NCBI GenBank assembly: GCA_028274465.1
Contig: CM051458.1
Span: 102,874,855 to 102,938,854 of the forward strand
Direction: 5' to 3'
Source of the DNA: Plantago ovata
Taxonomy: Eukaryota > Streptophyta > Magnoliopsida > Lamiales > Plantaginaceae
DNA length: 64,000 nt
The notes beneath the pieces were generated by a model. The model searched no databases. It worked only from the letters and a program-made list of their open reading frames with translations, and was not told the DNA's origin. The position numbers were made by a program, and so were the translations under genes. Positions 23,100 through 33,099 of the stretch are shown one piece after another (the stretch's first letter is position 1; every line of letters begins with the position of its first letter).

Positions 23100-23620
23100 C
23101 AACTAAAACAAAGACCCTTGGCCTTGGCTAGTAGTAACTAATTCGATTCCATTAATTGGAGATCTTGTTGACAATGAAAAATCAAATCGTGAAGGTACAT
23201 ATGAGCCTTTGGAAAAAACTTGACTTCAGTTAACAAGTACTATAGCTTATTGCCACTAGAAGACCAACACAATTTACACACTATGATGCATGGTTTGTAG
23301 TAGATATAGTCATATAGGGACATACTCCTCCGTGTTCATACTTACTTATCTTGATCCCGCCTGAAGAATAATTTTACCGGAACCTAGTTTAATTGTGTGT
23401 GATTGAAAATCTACAAAGACAGGGACTGAAGGACATTGTTTAAACACATTGTGACTCCGAAAGTTAGGCCAGACACATGATATGTTTAAGAAATATAGAT
23501 CGATATTTAGTTTAAAGATTTGTAATGGCAAGAAGATGACAGATACAACTCGATCTAGAAAACCGGGCGAGAAAATATACTCCAAAAGTATTATTTTTAT
23601 TTACCATACCACATAGTATG
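23100..23620. repeat. Segment duplicated at 28.74-29.3 kb
   Basis: CTTATTGCCACTAGA, GTGTTCATACTTACT, GAAGAATAATTTTAC and GATTTGTAATGGCA blocks occur here and again, in the same order, at 28.75-29.23 kb. This is intergenic DNA carried along when the ELIP B-C block and the D-E block arose by duplication. Confidence 0.6.
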
Positions 23621-23715
23621 CTAGTTACTCCCAAACCAGAGGGAGATGTACTTTACATGATAAGTAAAGCTAAGCATAAACAGATACTAGTTCTACAGAG
23701 TACAGATCATCAAAG

Positions 23716-24593
23716 TTACACGAGTGCACCACCTTTGACAAATTCAGTTAAAGCCAAAGCCACCAAACCAAGCATGGCAAATCTTCCATTCCAAAGCTCA
23801 GCATCAGAACTCATCAAACTCCCTGATTTTGATTCTGTAGTTACACCCTTGAACAACGGGATCAACAATGCCATGGAGAGCAAAACGCTTGTCCCCAAGA
23901 ACCATGGGATTCCACCGTTGTTAACTTGGGCGAAGATATCCTGTCCATTGGCTATTTCCACGCCTATTGCTGCAACGAACCCAATCATGGCCAGGCGCCC
24001 GTTTATCCGCTCTGGGGCAGGGCCGCTGAAGGCTAGCAAGTCAGAGAAGCCGGTGCGCACCTGTATGTACACGTAGTTGTAATTTAAGCATCAATATACA
24101 ACCATTTTCATTCTTCTGAGCATCGTCTAACATTTTGGCTAGTTACAATGTGATAGGACATGGCATGGGTGTAGTAAAACTACTAGCTAGTGTTGATGAC
24201 AATAACAACGTCATGCGGAGCGAAATAGTATGGGAAAATTGCACTCGTATATCGATTTATTTATACGAGAAAAAGAAAAGAACATGATTAACAACAACCT
24301 TTGGATTAGGAGGGATTGGAGCTGCCTTCTTTTCACCACCCTGCACTCAAATCAAATAAACCAGTTAAGCATATATTTCTAAGTGAAAGGTTCAACAAAC
24401 ATAAACATTAGTATTCTTTAAAACACAAGAAATTGAAATAAATTGCCTGAAACAAACTTGCCTTATTAGCCATGTTCCTAACATGAAATTTAACATTGTT
24501 CCTCTTGATAGGAACTAGAAAAGAAACTGATTTATCTAGACCAGATCTTGCAAAAACTGGGCTTCCACACAACAATGCCCGAGTCACAGCCAT
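23716..24593 (-). CDS. ELIP: Early light-induced protein, copy C (short-linker type)
   Basis: Exons 24593-24462, 24340-24299 and 24060-23716 give 519 bases (172 residues). Residues 1-44 are the plastid transit region ([18 protein letters not shown]...). A 14-residue Pro linker ([14 protein letters not shown]) follows, then three thylakoid helices. Helix I carries [12 protein letters not shown] and helix [14 protein letters not shown]; the Glu and Asn/Arg residues are the chlorophyll ligands and salt-bridge partners of the LHC superfamily. Helix II contains [19 protein letters not shown]. ELIPs bind pigments and protect thylakoids under high light, cold or desiccation. Intron 1 starts with a GC donor (AATAAG|GCAAGT). 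A TATAAAAG box lies at 24702-24695. Intact. Confidence 0.92.
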
Positions 24594-24694
24594 AATTTTG
24601 TATATTTAAAAAAGTTTCCAAAAGTTTGTTACAAGTTTCTTTTAGTTACTTGTTTACAGTGAAGTGCTATATCCTCCTGCAATGGTATCTCCAG

Positions 24695-24790
24695 CTTTTA
24701 TAGGGAACTAAAAAGAGTTGGGAGGAGAACTTGGTGGATATTTTGCCATCCACGTACTATACGGTTCTACTTTCCATATGGCCCGTTAAA
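24695..24790 (-). promoter_or_regulatory. ELIP-C promoter: TATAAAAG and ACGT module
   Basis: TATAAAAG (minus) at 24702-24695 lies about 100 bases before the ATG. The conserved module is at 24733-24790 (GTGGATATTTTGCCATCCAC, then GTA, then CATATGGCCCGTTAAA). The same module precedes every ELIP in the window, weakest in copy A. Confidence 0.6.
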
Positions 24791-24889
24791 CACAGTGAAT
24801 TTAGGTGTTGTCACAGATTTCAAACGATGGTTTGGCCTAACGAAATGCCACAACACACACTTTGAGACCAGCAATGAGAAGAGTCCCGT

Positions 24890-25940
24890 GTACTGCTTTT
24901 ATTTTGTCTAATGGAGTTTAAACTTTTTGCTCCAATATATGTGGTCCTCCAGAGTTGAAGTTTCATTTTTGCCAAAAAGAAAGAAAACAGTAGTATAAAC
25001 ATGCAAAATATCTACCAGGAAATTGGAAAAAGTGAGTCTTAATTAACTAACCTCAGCTTGTCCGTACAAGATATCTTTATTTCCTCCAAAATTCTTTCGA
25101 TAGAATCTAACATGTACTCCAACCTTTTTCTCATCTTCGCGTTTGTCATGCTTGATTTCTACACGAACAAGCGATAAACCAATCAATAGAAAGTTCTACG
25201 TAGACATATAATAACCAAAAGATACAAATTCAGCAAGCTTCACCCCAAGAAAACTTGAGTTACGCATCCATCAACCCCATCTTAGGTGCTGACGTGAATA
25301 AACTCAACGAAGGAGCAAGGATTTCAACAATAAACAATTCTCACATCAAACCATTTGCATAATACGCATTAATGTATTTTACAGAAACTTTCGTTAATGT
25401 ATAAGCTAAATTACAAAGGGCTCCATTCCACCAGATCACCTTATGACAGAAACTTTCATTAATAATTTGAAGTCTTTCAATAGATAGATAGTCTTGCAAA
25501 CCCGGAACTTCAAATGTGCAAGTCATCCCAATTTCCAATTATCTCACTGAAGTGCAGTTGATGAAACTACGAGATGTGACGATGCTACATGGCACACCAA
25601 GTGTAGCTAATTTCATATACTGATTAGAAGCATCTGATTGACAAGGTTGGATTAGATGCTTTCAGTATATGAAAATAGTTGTACAATGAATAGTGAGATG
25701 GTGGATCGATAATTGATCCAACCCCTAGAATCTAAGAGACCGGCAGAAATGCCTCTGGATAAAACAGATATTTACACTTCAATTCACACTAGATGCATTA
25801 TGATAGGCATCAAGGAGAGAATGGATTAACACATTCTGGTAAATTAGTGATCATATCTCTCTACTATTGGTACCAATTAGTAACAACACTCTTTCACGAC
25901 TTACTCAAATTATTTCGACTATATATACTCGGGTTCATGA
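24890..25940 (-). pseudogene. F-box relic R2, most complete of the ELIP-linked relics
   Basis: From right to left it holds an F-box start remnant (TNLPECV near 25840) and a segment with CTFEVPGLQDYLSIERLQII (about 25440-25530). Next come FVEILAPSLSLFTSAP (about 25280-25325) and the exon 1 end with a donor (CTAAC, about 25050). Below this, 24890-25040 matches intron 1 of the F-box gene at 6.1-6.28 kb (GTGTACTGCTTT, TTTGCTCCAATAT, AAAATATCTACCA). Exons 2 and 3 are replaced by the ELIP-C promoter. Many frameshifts; non-functional. Confidence 0.7.
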
Positions 25941-25949
25941 TATTAATTC

Positions 25950-26890
25950 ACTAACAAATCCTGAAAGATTGGATACAAAGCTGCGCGATTCCCTCTCAAA
26001 CAAAGTGAATTAATTTGATAAAATTAAGTGTACACATGCAGTAGCAGCATTGCAAACAAATCAAATCAGAAGTTAAGAACAGATAGTGAATTAGTAGTAA
26101 TAGTACTCTATCAAATAGGAAATTAAGACCCTAGATTAGATTAGCTAAGCTCTAAGCTAATCTAATTACACCTATGCAAGCAAATTTTCCCAAAAGCTAA
26201 CAAGAAAACCCAATCCCTTTCTCAGCCTAATTAAACCTAGTGTGACAAGTTACTACCGTACTACTTCAAATTTGAAATTCAACGTAGCTACGAACTAAGA
26301 AAGCACATTTATGTGAAGAAGGCAACAAAATAAATTTTAAAGGAAAAAATGGCGACAAAATAATTTGATTGAATTGAATTGTAGAGGGCAACAAGAAGTA
26401 TGAAAACGATGTTACAGAGAGAAAAGTTGGTTTTTTTTTTTTTTAGGGAAGAGAGAAAAGTTGGTTATTTAAATGTTTAGCTAAAATCGTTGTGTAACGT
26501 TTTCTACATTGCAATTTGGTAATAAGCATTGGCGCATTGAGATGGTGACACGTGTGTCTTAATCCGACGGTTCCTGAGGTACGCGCTTTTGTTGGAACTC
26601 TCTGTTTAAATTCAGTCTCTCAAGTTGAGCTTACCATTAACAAGTTTATTACCATTTTCTACTACAATTAGACTCAATCATTAGCTAGCTAGCAATTAAC
26701 CGTTATTTTATTATTAAGTTCCAAAGGAATGTATAAAGAGTTGTTCAATTCGTCGGAGGAACTAACTACTAATCCATTTAATGAGCAACAGTGCTTGATT
26801 CTATAGCTAAATACTCTCTATATATATGGCTAGCCAGAAATAAGATTTGAAAACAAGCTAGGGAGACTCTACCATCCCAAAATGGTTTCT
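25950..26890. other. Intergenic region between F-box relic R2 and ELIP-D
   Basis: No gene recognised. 25960-26280 resembles 38670-38830 in patches (AATCCTGAAAG.TTGGATA.AAAGCTGC, GATTCCCTCT.AAACAAAGTG), so it is part of the duplicated F-box flank. 26500-26560 (GACACGTGTGTCTT) also recurs at 39490-39520. Confidence 0.45.
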
Positions 26891-26992
26891 TTTCTAGTCT
26901 CCTAAAACAGGGAGAGGATGCAATTTACATGATATGTAAAGTCTATGCATATGCATAAACAAATTAATGCTAGTATTACGTACATATGGAAA

Positions 26993-27681
26993 TTAAACTA
27001 GGGCTCCGCCTTTAACAAACTCAGTTAAAGCCAAAGCCACCAAACCAAGCATGGCAAATCTTCCATTCCAGAGCTCAGCATCAGATGACATCAAACTCCC
27101 TGATTTTGATTCTGTAGTTACACCCTTGAACAACGGGATCAAGGAGGCCATCGAGAGCAAAACGCTTGTCCCCAAGAACCACGGGATTCCACCATTGCTC
27201 ACTTGGGCGAAGATATCCTGCCCGTTGGCTAGTTCCACGCCTATCGCTGCCACGAACCCAATCATGGCTAGCCGTCCGTTTATCCGTTCTGGGGCAGGAC
27301 CACTGAAGGCCAACACGTCTGAGAAGCTGGTGCTTACCTTTGGCTTGGGAGTAGGGGTTGGCCTGGGAGGTGGAGGAGTAGGACCTACCTCTGCAGATGT
27401 AGTAGTAGTATTTGTAACCTCCTTTTCACCATCCTGCAAGCGCATTCAAAATCAACATTAATACCAATTAACAAATATTTATTTATGTCTAAATAATCAA
27501 GAAAACAATGAAATTCAAATAAATGCCCTAAAACATTAATTAAACTTACCTCATTAGCCATGTTTCTAACACGGAACTGAACATTGTTCCTCTTGAGAGG
27601 CACTACGAAAGAAACCGATTTATCTAAGCCGGATCTCGCAAATACTGGGCTTCCACACAACAATGCTTGACTCACAGCCAT
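26993..27681 (-). CDS. ELIP: Early light-induced protein, copy D (long-linker type)
   Basis: Two exons: 27681-27550 and 27433-26993, 573 bases, 190 residues. Residues 1-44 are the transit region. Residues 45-76 form a Thr/Pro-rich linker ([20 protein letters not shown]...). Helix I has [12 protein letters not shown] at 93-104, helix II lies around 127-146, and helix III has [11 protein letters not shown] at 164-174. The protein ends FVKGGALV. The linker and LHC parts are in one exon (KPKVSTSF), where copies B, C, E and G have an intron. The intron 1 donor is the normal GAG|GTAAGT. Promoter: TATTAAA at 27819-27813, module 27847-27893, G-box CACGTG 27905-27910. Intact. Confidence 0.93.
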
Positions 27682-27812
27682 AATTTGTATCTTCTTGTAG
27701 ATTAGAAAAAGAAAGCTTTTAATTTGAAGTTGCTGTGGAGATTAGTGTATGTACTTGTTTAGAAGACAAGTGTTGTTGTATTGTACTGAAGAAATGGGGA
27801 ACTGAAGGTGCA

Positions 27813-27910
27813 TTTAATAGAGAATTTGGAGGTGTTGAGACAAGCTGGTGGATATTTTGGCATCCACGTACTAGATTTCATATGGCCCGTTAAAGTGTTC
27901 ATGTCACGTG
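27813..27910 (-). promoter_or_regulatory. ELIP-D promoter: TATA-like, module, G-box
   Basis: TATTAAA at 27819-27813 (minus), shared module at 27847-27893 and palindromic CACGTG at 27905-27910. Almost identical to the promoter of copy B, supporting B and D as recent duplicates. Confidence 0.6.
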
Positions 27911-28059
27911 GATATGTGTATCTTCACGGACTTGCAATTGATGATTTGGCCTAGCCATATGCCATACAAGTTGGTTACACTTTTGAGTTGAGACCCTCCA
28001 AGAATGTTCTAGTTAAAATACTTTATCATAAGGCACTTATACATTATGGGTTCAAGATT

Positions 28060-28650
28060 TTCACTCCAAAATGTGTGTGGTACTCCAGAATTGGAGTTTC
28101 ATTATTGCCAAAAAGAAACTAGCTACTTGCGGAAACAAATTTGATTGTAGGAACTCAGCCACATAAGGGATAAGGATATCTTGAATGCCTCCAAACTTGA
28201 GATTTCTTGAATCATTTATCTCATCTTCTTCAAAATCAAATTGTCTTTTTAGAATATGCATGGTACATATATTATTAGCAGCAGTAGTTGATCCAATATC
28301 AGTACAAAAACTAATATTGCATTATCACAACAAGATTTCAAATTTCGCAAGCGAGAAACTTGATTAATTATATTATGTATTAATCAATTTGAGTACGTAT
28401 AATAGGCGGGTGCTGGCATGAATAAACTCACCACAGGACCATGTTTTCAAGACATTCCAGAATTAATGTGCGGAATTGGTAGTAGTTGATATCAGTTTAA
28501 GTGTCATTAACATGACTTACATGCTAGTGTAATTGGTAGTAGTTGATCATTCCAAAGTAATTAATCCAAATGCTCACACTGACTAATTAAGCCTAGGAGC
28601 TAGTTGTGAGGTTGGGAAATTAACAAATCTTGCCCGGAACTTTCAATAGG
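28060..28650 (-). pseudogene. F-box relic R3 upstream of ELIP-D
   Basis: The minus strand reads SRNLKFGGIQDILIPYVAEF as in R1. Near 28600, TTAACAAATCTTGCCCGGAA matches the KVPGKICF part of F-box exon 1. Decayed, with no start or F-box. Confidence 0.55.
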
Positions 28651-29403
28651 CCTAAAATCAACTAGAACAACGACCCTCGAGTAGAAATTAAAGTAAATAG
28701 TAACTCAACTGTTCCAATTGTGAAGGTACAGATCAATATATATATGCAGGTAGCTTATTGCCACTAGACCAACGCAACTTTACAAGAAGTCTAGAAGCAC
28801 ATACAAAATTTAATTTATGACACATGGTTTGTTGTACATCAACGACCCATAGGCCGGCCATAGCTGCAGATGTAGGGATATACTCGGTGTTCATACTTAC
28901 TATACCCAGATCCCAGCCCGAAGAATAATTTTACGCGAACCTACAGAATGAGTTTTTGTGTGCCTGAGACTGAGAAATATCAGAATATGTCTTCTTGGGT
29001 TTAAATCTACAGGTAGTTTAAAATTAAAGTTGTACAGTAATTTTTTTCTAAAAGTATACTTATCTTACTACGTAGTCATGATCATTATCTTTATCTATTC
29101 CACTCAAGTATTTATTAATACACTCGCCCAAATTTCTAGTGTAAAATAACAACTCAAACAATGTATCACATGATTATGTTTCAGAAATATAGACCGGTGG
29201 TGTCTAGGTTAACGATTTGTAATGGCACGAAAATCGGAAAATGACAGTTACCCTCAAGAAAATCCGGTGATATATAGAATATAGTCCAGACGTATTATTT
29301 ATATATACCATACTACAACAGGCTAGTTTCTCCTAAAACCGGGAAATGTATTTTACATGATACATAAAGCTAAGCATGAACAAATACTAGCAGATCTTGA
29401 AAG

Positions 29404-30264
29404 TTACACGAGTGCACCACCTTTGACAAATTCAGTTAAAGCCAAAGCCACCAAACCAAGCATGGCAAATCTTCCATTCCAAAGCTCAGCATCAGAACTC
29501 ATCAAACTCCCTGATTTTGATTCTGTAGTTACACCCTTGAACAACGGGATTAACGAAGCCATCGAGAGAAAAACGCTTGTTCCCAAGAACCACGGATTCC
29601 ACCGTTGCTCACTTGGGCGAAGATATCCTGTCCATTGGCTAGTTCCACACCTATTGCTGCAACGAACCCAATCATGGCCAGGCGCCCGTTTATCCGCTCT
29701 GGGGCAGGGCCGCTGAAGGCCAACACATCTGAGAAGCCGGTCCTTACCTGTATGTACCAGTAGTTGTAGCTTAAGCATCAATATACAAAACATATATTTC
29801 ACTAATATTTTGGCTAGTTACAATGAGATAGGACATTGCATATGAGTAGTAAAACTACTAGATACGGTTAATGACAGTTACAACGTCATGCAGAGAAAAA
29901 CAGTGGGAAAAATATCGTACTCGTGTATAGATTTATCCGAGAAAAAAAAAAAAAGAAAAGAAGATGATTAATTAACACCTTTGGCTTAGGAGGAATTGGA
30001 GCTTCCTCTTTTTCACCACCCTGCACTCAAATCAAATAAACCAGTTAATTAAGCATATATATATTTCTAAAGTGAAAAGTTCAACAAATATAATAGAAAT
30101 TGAAATAAATTGCCTGAATCAAATTAACTTGCCTTATTAGCCATGTTTCTAACTTGAAATTTAACATTGTTCCTCTTGATAGGAACTAGGAAAGAAACTG
30201 ATTTATCTAGACCAGATCTTGCAAAAACTGGGCTTCCACACAACAATGCCTGAGTCGCAGCCAT
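29404..30264 (-). pseudogene. ELIP copy E (short-linker type), one-base frameshift
   Basis: Exons 30264-30133 ([18 protein letters not shown]...), 30020-29979 (GGEKEEAPIPPKPK) and 29747-29404. Exon 3 is 344 bases instead of 345. One G is missing at about 29594 (CACGGATTCC against CACGGGATTCC in the paralogues), which shifts the frame between NNGG/GGIPWF and helix I. All splice sites are intact, including a GC donor for intron 1 (AATAAG|GCAAGT). TATAAAAG lies at 30392-30385 and the promoter module at 30424-30470. It is either a very young pseudogene or a single-base sequence error. Confidence 0.8.
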
Positions 30265-30384
30265 AACTTCGCCGTATATATTAATTAAAAAAGTTTTAAA
30301 AAGTTTGCTACAAGTTTCTTTAATTGCTAGATGAAATTCTTGTTACAAATGAAGTGTTATATTCTCATGCAATGGTATCTCCAG

Positions 30385-30470
30385 CTTTTATATAGAGGTA
30401 AGAGAGTTAGGAGAAGACAGGTTGGTGGATATTTTGACATCCACGTTCTACTTTTCATATGGCCCGTTAA
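30385..30470 (-). promoter_or_regulatory. ELIP-E promoter
   Basis: TATATAAAAG on the minus strand ends at 30385. The shared module is at 30424-30470, with CATCCACGTTC in place of CATCCACGTAC. Confidence 0.55.
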
Positions 30471-30579
30471 ACATACAGTAATATATGTAGGTTAGGTGTC
30501 TTCACAGATTTCAAACGACGATATGGCCTTACAAAGTGCCACACAACACACTATGAGACCAGCTAGCAAATGGGAAGAG

Positions 30580-30840
30580 TCCCGTGTACTGCTTTTATTT
30601 TGTCTATAGCTAGTAACTGAGTTGAAGTTTCATTTTTGCTAAAAAGAAAGAAATGATCAGTTGTACAACAAAATATCTACCATGTATGAAATTGGAAAAA
30701 GTTGAGTCGTAACTAACTTCGGCTTGTACAACATATCTTCAATTCCTCCAAACTTCTTAGAATATAATCTGAACATATACTCCAAGTCTGGTAAGGGTGA
30801 GTGGTCCAAAATTATTATCGTTATTCTTATATATATCAAA
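30580..30840 (-). pseudogene. F-box relic R4 upstream of ELIP-E
   Basis: GTGTACTGCTTTTATTTTG near 30590 and ACAACATATCTTCAATTCCT, then CCAAACTTC, near 30730 match the intron 1 and exon 1 end of F-box relics R2 and R5. Only a short remnant; the sequence to the right is unrelated. Confidence 0.5.
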
Positions 30841-31260
30841 CATTATGTTTGGAACTAATGTTAAATTTAGCACAAAACTTTGTTTGCAGTGGTTTGATTT
30901 TCTCTGATTCACTTGGTCATGTGTTCGAAACGTGATGGGTTCCGATTCTCACTCCAATATATATTAAGCTAAAAAAGGAAAGTTAGGGAGTTTAATATGA
31001 AATGGAGGGAATAAGTAAGATGAATATATCCAATAAAATTGAATTGATTATCATAATTGAATACATATACAAAAATTCATAAATAATAAAAGAAGAAAAA
31101 AAATCACACCTTATACCTAAAGTGCGAGAAATGTACGTTGTACCAGAATGAAATTAAATAAATAAGATCAGCATATTAAATTCAATTTGGATCCATCAAT
31201 TGCGTAGTTCGGAGCATTATTAGAAGAAAAAGTAAATATATAATTAATAAGAAATAATAA

Positions 31261-31647
31261 TCAGACTTTTTGCTTCCATTCTTGGCAATATGTTCCTTTG
31301 CCTGATACAATGCACGGTCCGTTATTCCTTATCTCCCAAAGACATTGCCAATCGCACCAAAAGTTGTTTACATCGTGTGTGAAAATACCATAGTTTCCAG
31401 AACCATACTTCGTAAAGAGATCGCAATAATGTTTTGGAAAACCATAATTTGCACGATTGAATTCGTATCGCCATTCAGTGCCAGGAGCAAGTGGTTCATC
31501 GATCATAACACCCCTATCTTTACCGCAACGAATATGGATGTCAACATCTTGCTTATTTACAATTCTAAGGATCTCATGCCTATCCGCTTCTGCTACATTG
31601 ACCAATGCAACAATGAATAAGGTGAATAAGACAAATAGTTTATTCAT
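31261..31647 (-). CDS. S-protein homologue (plant self-incompatibility S1 family)
   Basis: A single intronless exon of 128 codons. Residues 1-21 are a signal peptide (MNKLFVLFTLFIVALVNVAE, then A), so the product is secreted. The mature part has the S1-family pattern: a beta-strand opening (ILRIVNKQDVDIHIRCGKD), a central LAPGTEWRYEF, and CDWQCLWEIRNNGPC near the end. There are six cysteines (41, 75, 98, 102, 112, 121). S-protein homologues are small secreted proteins. The poppy founder is the pistil self-incompatibility determinant, but most family members have unknown roles. A TATAAATA box lies at 31719-31712. It sits alone among ELIP and F-box copies. Intact by eye. Confidence 0.88.
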   Translation of the reverse strand: MNKLFVLFTLFIVALVNVAEADRHEILRIVNKQDVDIHIRCGKDRGVMIDEPLAPGTEWRYEFNRANYGFPKHYCDLFTKYGSGNYGIFTHDVNNFWCDWQCLWEIRNNGPCIVSGKGTYCQEWKQKV

Positions 31648-31711
31648 TCTTACTATTTGTCTTACTGATTTTGTGCCAAAAGTACTTGATAGTGCACTTA
31701 CAAAGTATATG

Positions 31712-31719
31712 TATTTATA
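31712..31719 (-). promoter_or_regulatory. TATA box of the S-protein homologue
   Basis: TATAAATA on the minus strand, 65 bases upstream of the ATG at 31647. Confidence 0.5.
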
Positions 31720-32014
31720 TGCAGAAGTGTAGATCTCTACGAACTAAATTATGTGAGGCTGCATGTGGATGTTGTTTTAGTTTCACCATAAAATTTTTAA
31801 TGGTTATTCTAATTATAGAAGTAATATGTAGATCATAGAAAGATAGTAGGGGTAAAGTTTTCATGTGAATTCTCGTTACTGTGAATATGTGCCATAATTT
31901 AAAAGTGGATAATTCAATCAAACTTAACAGAACTTGTAACTATACAAAATGTAGGAATTTTGAGCGAACTGAAAAATGCTAATCCGTGTGAAGGATTACC
32001 TCGAACGGTTTTGA

Positions 32015-32615
32015 TTGGCGCAATGAGTCATATTTGTCAAAAGTATTTTTTTTATAATAAAAAAATTTAGAAAAAAATTAAGAATATAGTATATGTTTTT
32101 TAAAATAACATAAAATAAAAAAATATAAAACATAATAACCAAAAATTTTAAAAACATCTAAAATAACATAAATTAGAAGAAAAAAAATTAAATATTAGGA
32201 AAACAATTCTATAAAAATGAAAATTAAAGGGTAAAAATGGGTAAAGAAATTGTAGGTGTTCTTTGGATTAAATGGTGGTGAACATTTACAATTCAATAAA
32301 AAAATAAAAAATGATTTTCAATCTAAATTCTAAAGAACAATCACATTTTATTTTATTCTCTTTAGCTTTTCCCTTTAATTTTCATTTTTTTGTGGCTTTT
32401 TCTTACTACTCTTTTTTTTTTTTCAAATTTTTTAATAATATTTTTTGAGTATTATTTGTTTTTCAGTAAAAAAAAAAATTCCTAAGTTTTATGTTATTTT
32501 TTCATAATTGTTTTATATTTTTTCTATAAAAAATTAGTTTTAAAATATAATTCTAATTTTTATTGAAAAAATTATTTTTAATTTTATTTTGACAAATATG
32601 ACATCAGAATGATGT
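32015..32615. mobile_element. Long AT-rich hairpin (foldback/MITE-like)
   Basis: ATGAGTCATATTTGTCAAAA near 32025 pairs with TTTTGACAAATATGACATCA near 32588. Further in, GAAAATTAAAGGGTAAAA near 32219 pairs with TTTTCCCTTTAATTTTC near 32370, and TATAAAACATAATAACC-like with its inverse. The arms are symmetric around about 32300, giving a hairpin near 600 bases with no coding capacity. Confidence 0.6.
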
Positions 32616-32830
32616 TATCGGGTGATGTGGTGTCGTTGACTACGTCGCCACATCATCAATCAAAGTCAAAAAATTCAAAAAAGTACTAATTTTGCCAATG
32701 TTATGAAACTTTGGTACTAAAATTGCCTAATAAAACAAACATGAGACTGTATTTGCCAGACCTATGAAACTTTGGGACTAAAATTGTCATTTCTCGATAT
32801 GAAGTGGTGTGGTGAAGTTAACGAAATTCG

Positions 32831-33052
32831 CTAGTAGATCATCATCTCCACACACAACATAATCGAGTAGAGATCAGGTATGATATTCTTGTTAATGCCA
32901 GCGGTGAAATTGGATTCTGGGGCTATGGAAGAACATTTATCACTGTATGGAACATTTGTGTAGGAAGTTTTAGAAGTTGACAAGGCAGTAGAAATGAAAC
33001 AGAGCAAGATCAAGAAGCATGGTTTCATCATCAAAAATGAATTGAATCTCAA
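32831..33052 (-). pseudogene. Gene fragment: signal peptide and YSDKCSSIAPES, possibly DUF2921
   Basis: A 73-codon frame starts with a hydrophobic signal-like segment (MKPCFLILLCFISTALS) followed by TNVPYSDKCSSIAPESNF. A Tyr-Ser-Asp-x-Cys...Val/Ala-Pro-Glu-Ser pattern at the mature N terminus is what I recall for plant DUF2921 membrane proteins, which are far longer. Here the frame ends after FTAGINKNIIPD and nothing of the rest follows. So this is a 5' remnant, or an unrelated small secreted peptide. Weak assignment. Confidence 0.35.
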
Positions 33053-33099
33053 AATATATATATTCTATGAAGGAGGAAGTGTTCATGCTTCCTCCTCCC

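Noticed and set aside
30880..30970. SINE-like segment with GTTCGAAAC
   Set aside because: Only a B-box-like word; no A box or target-site duplication seen.
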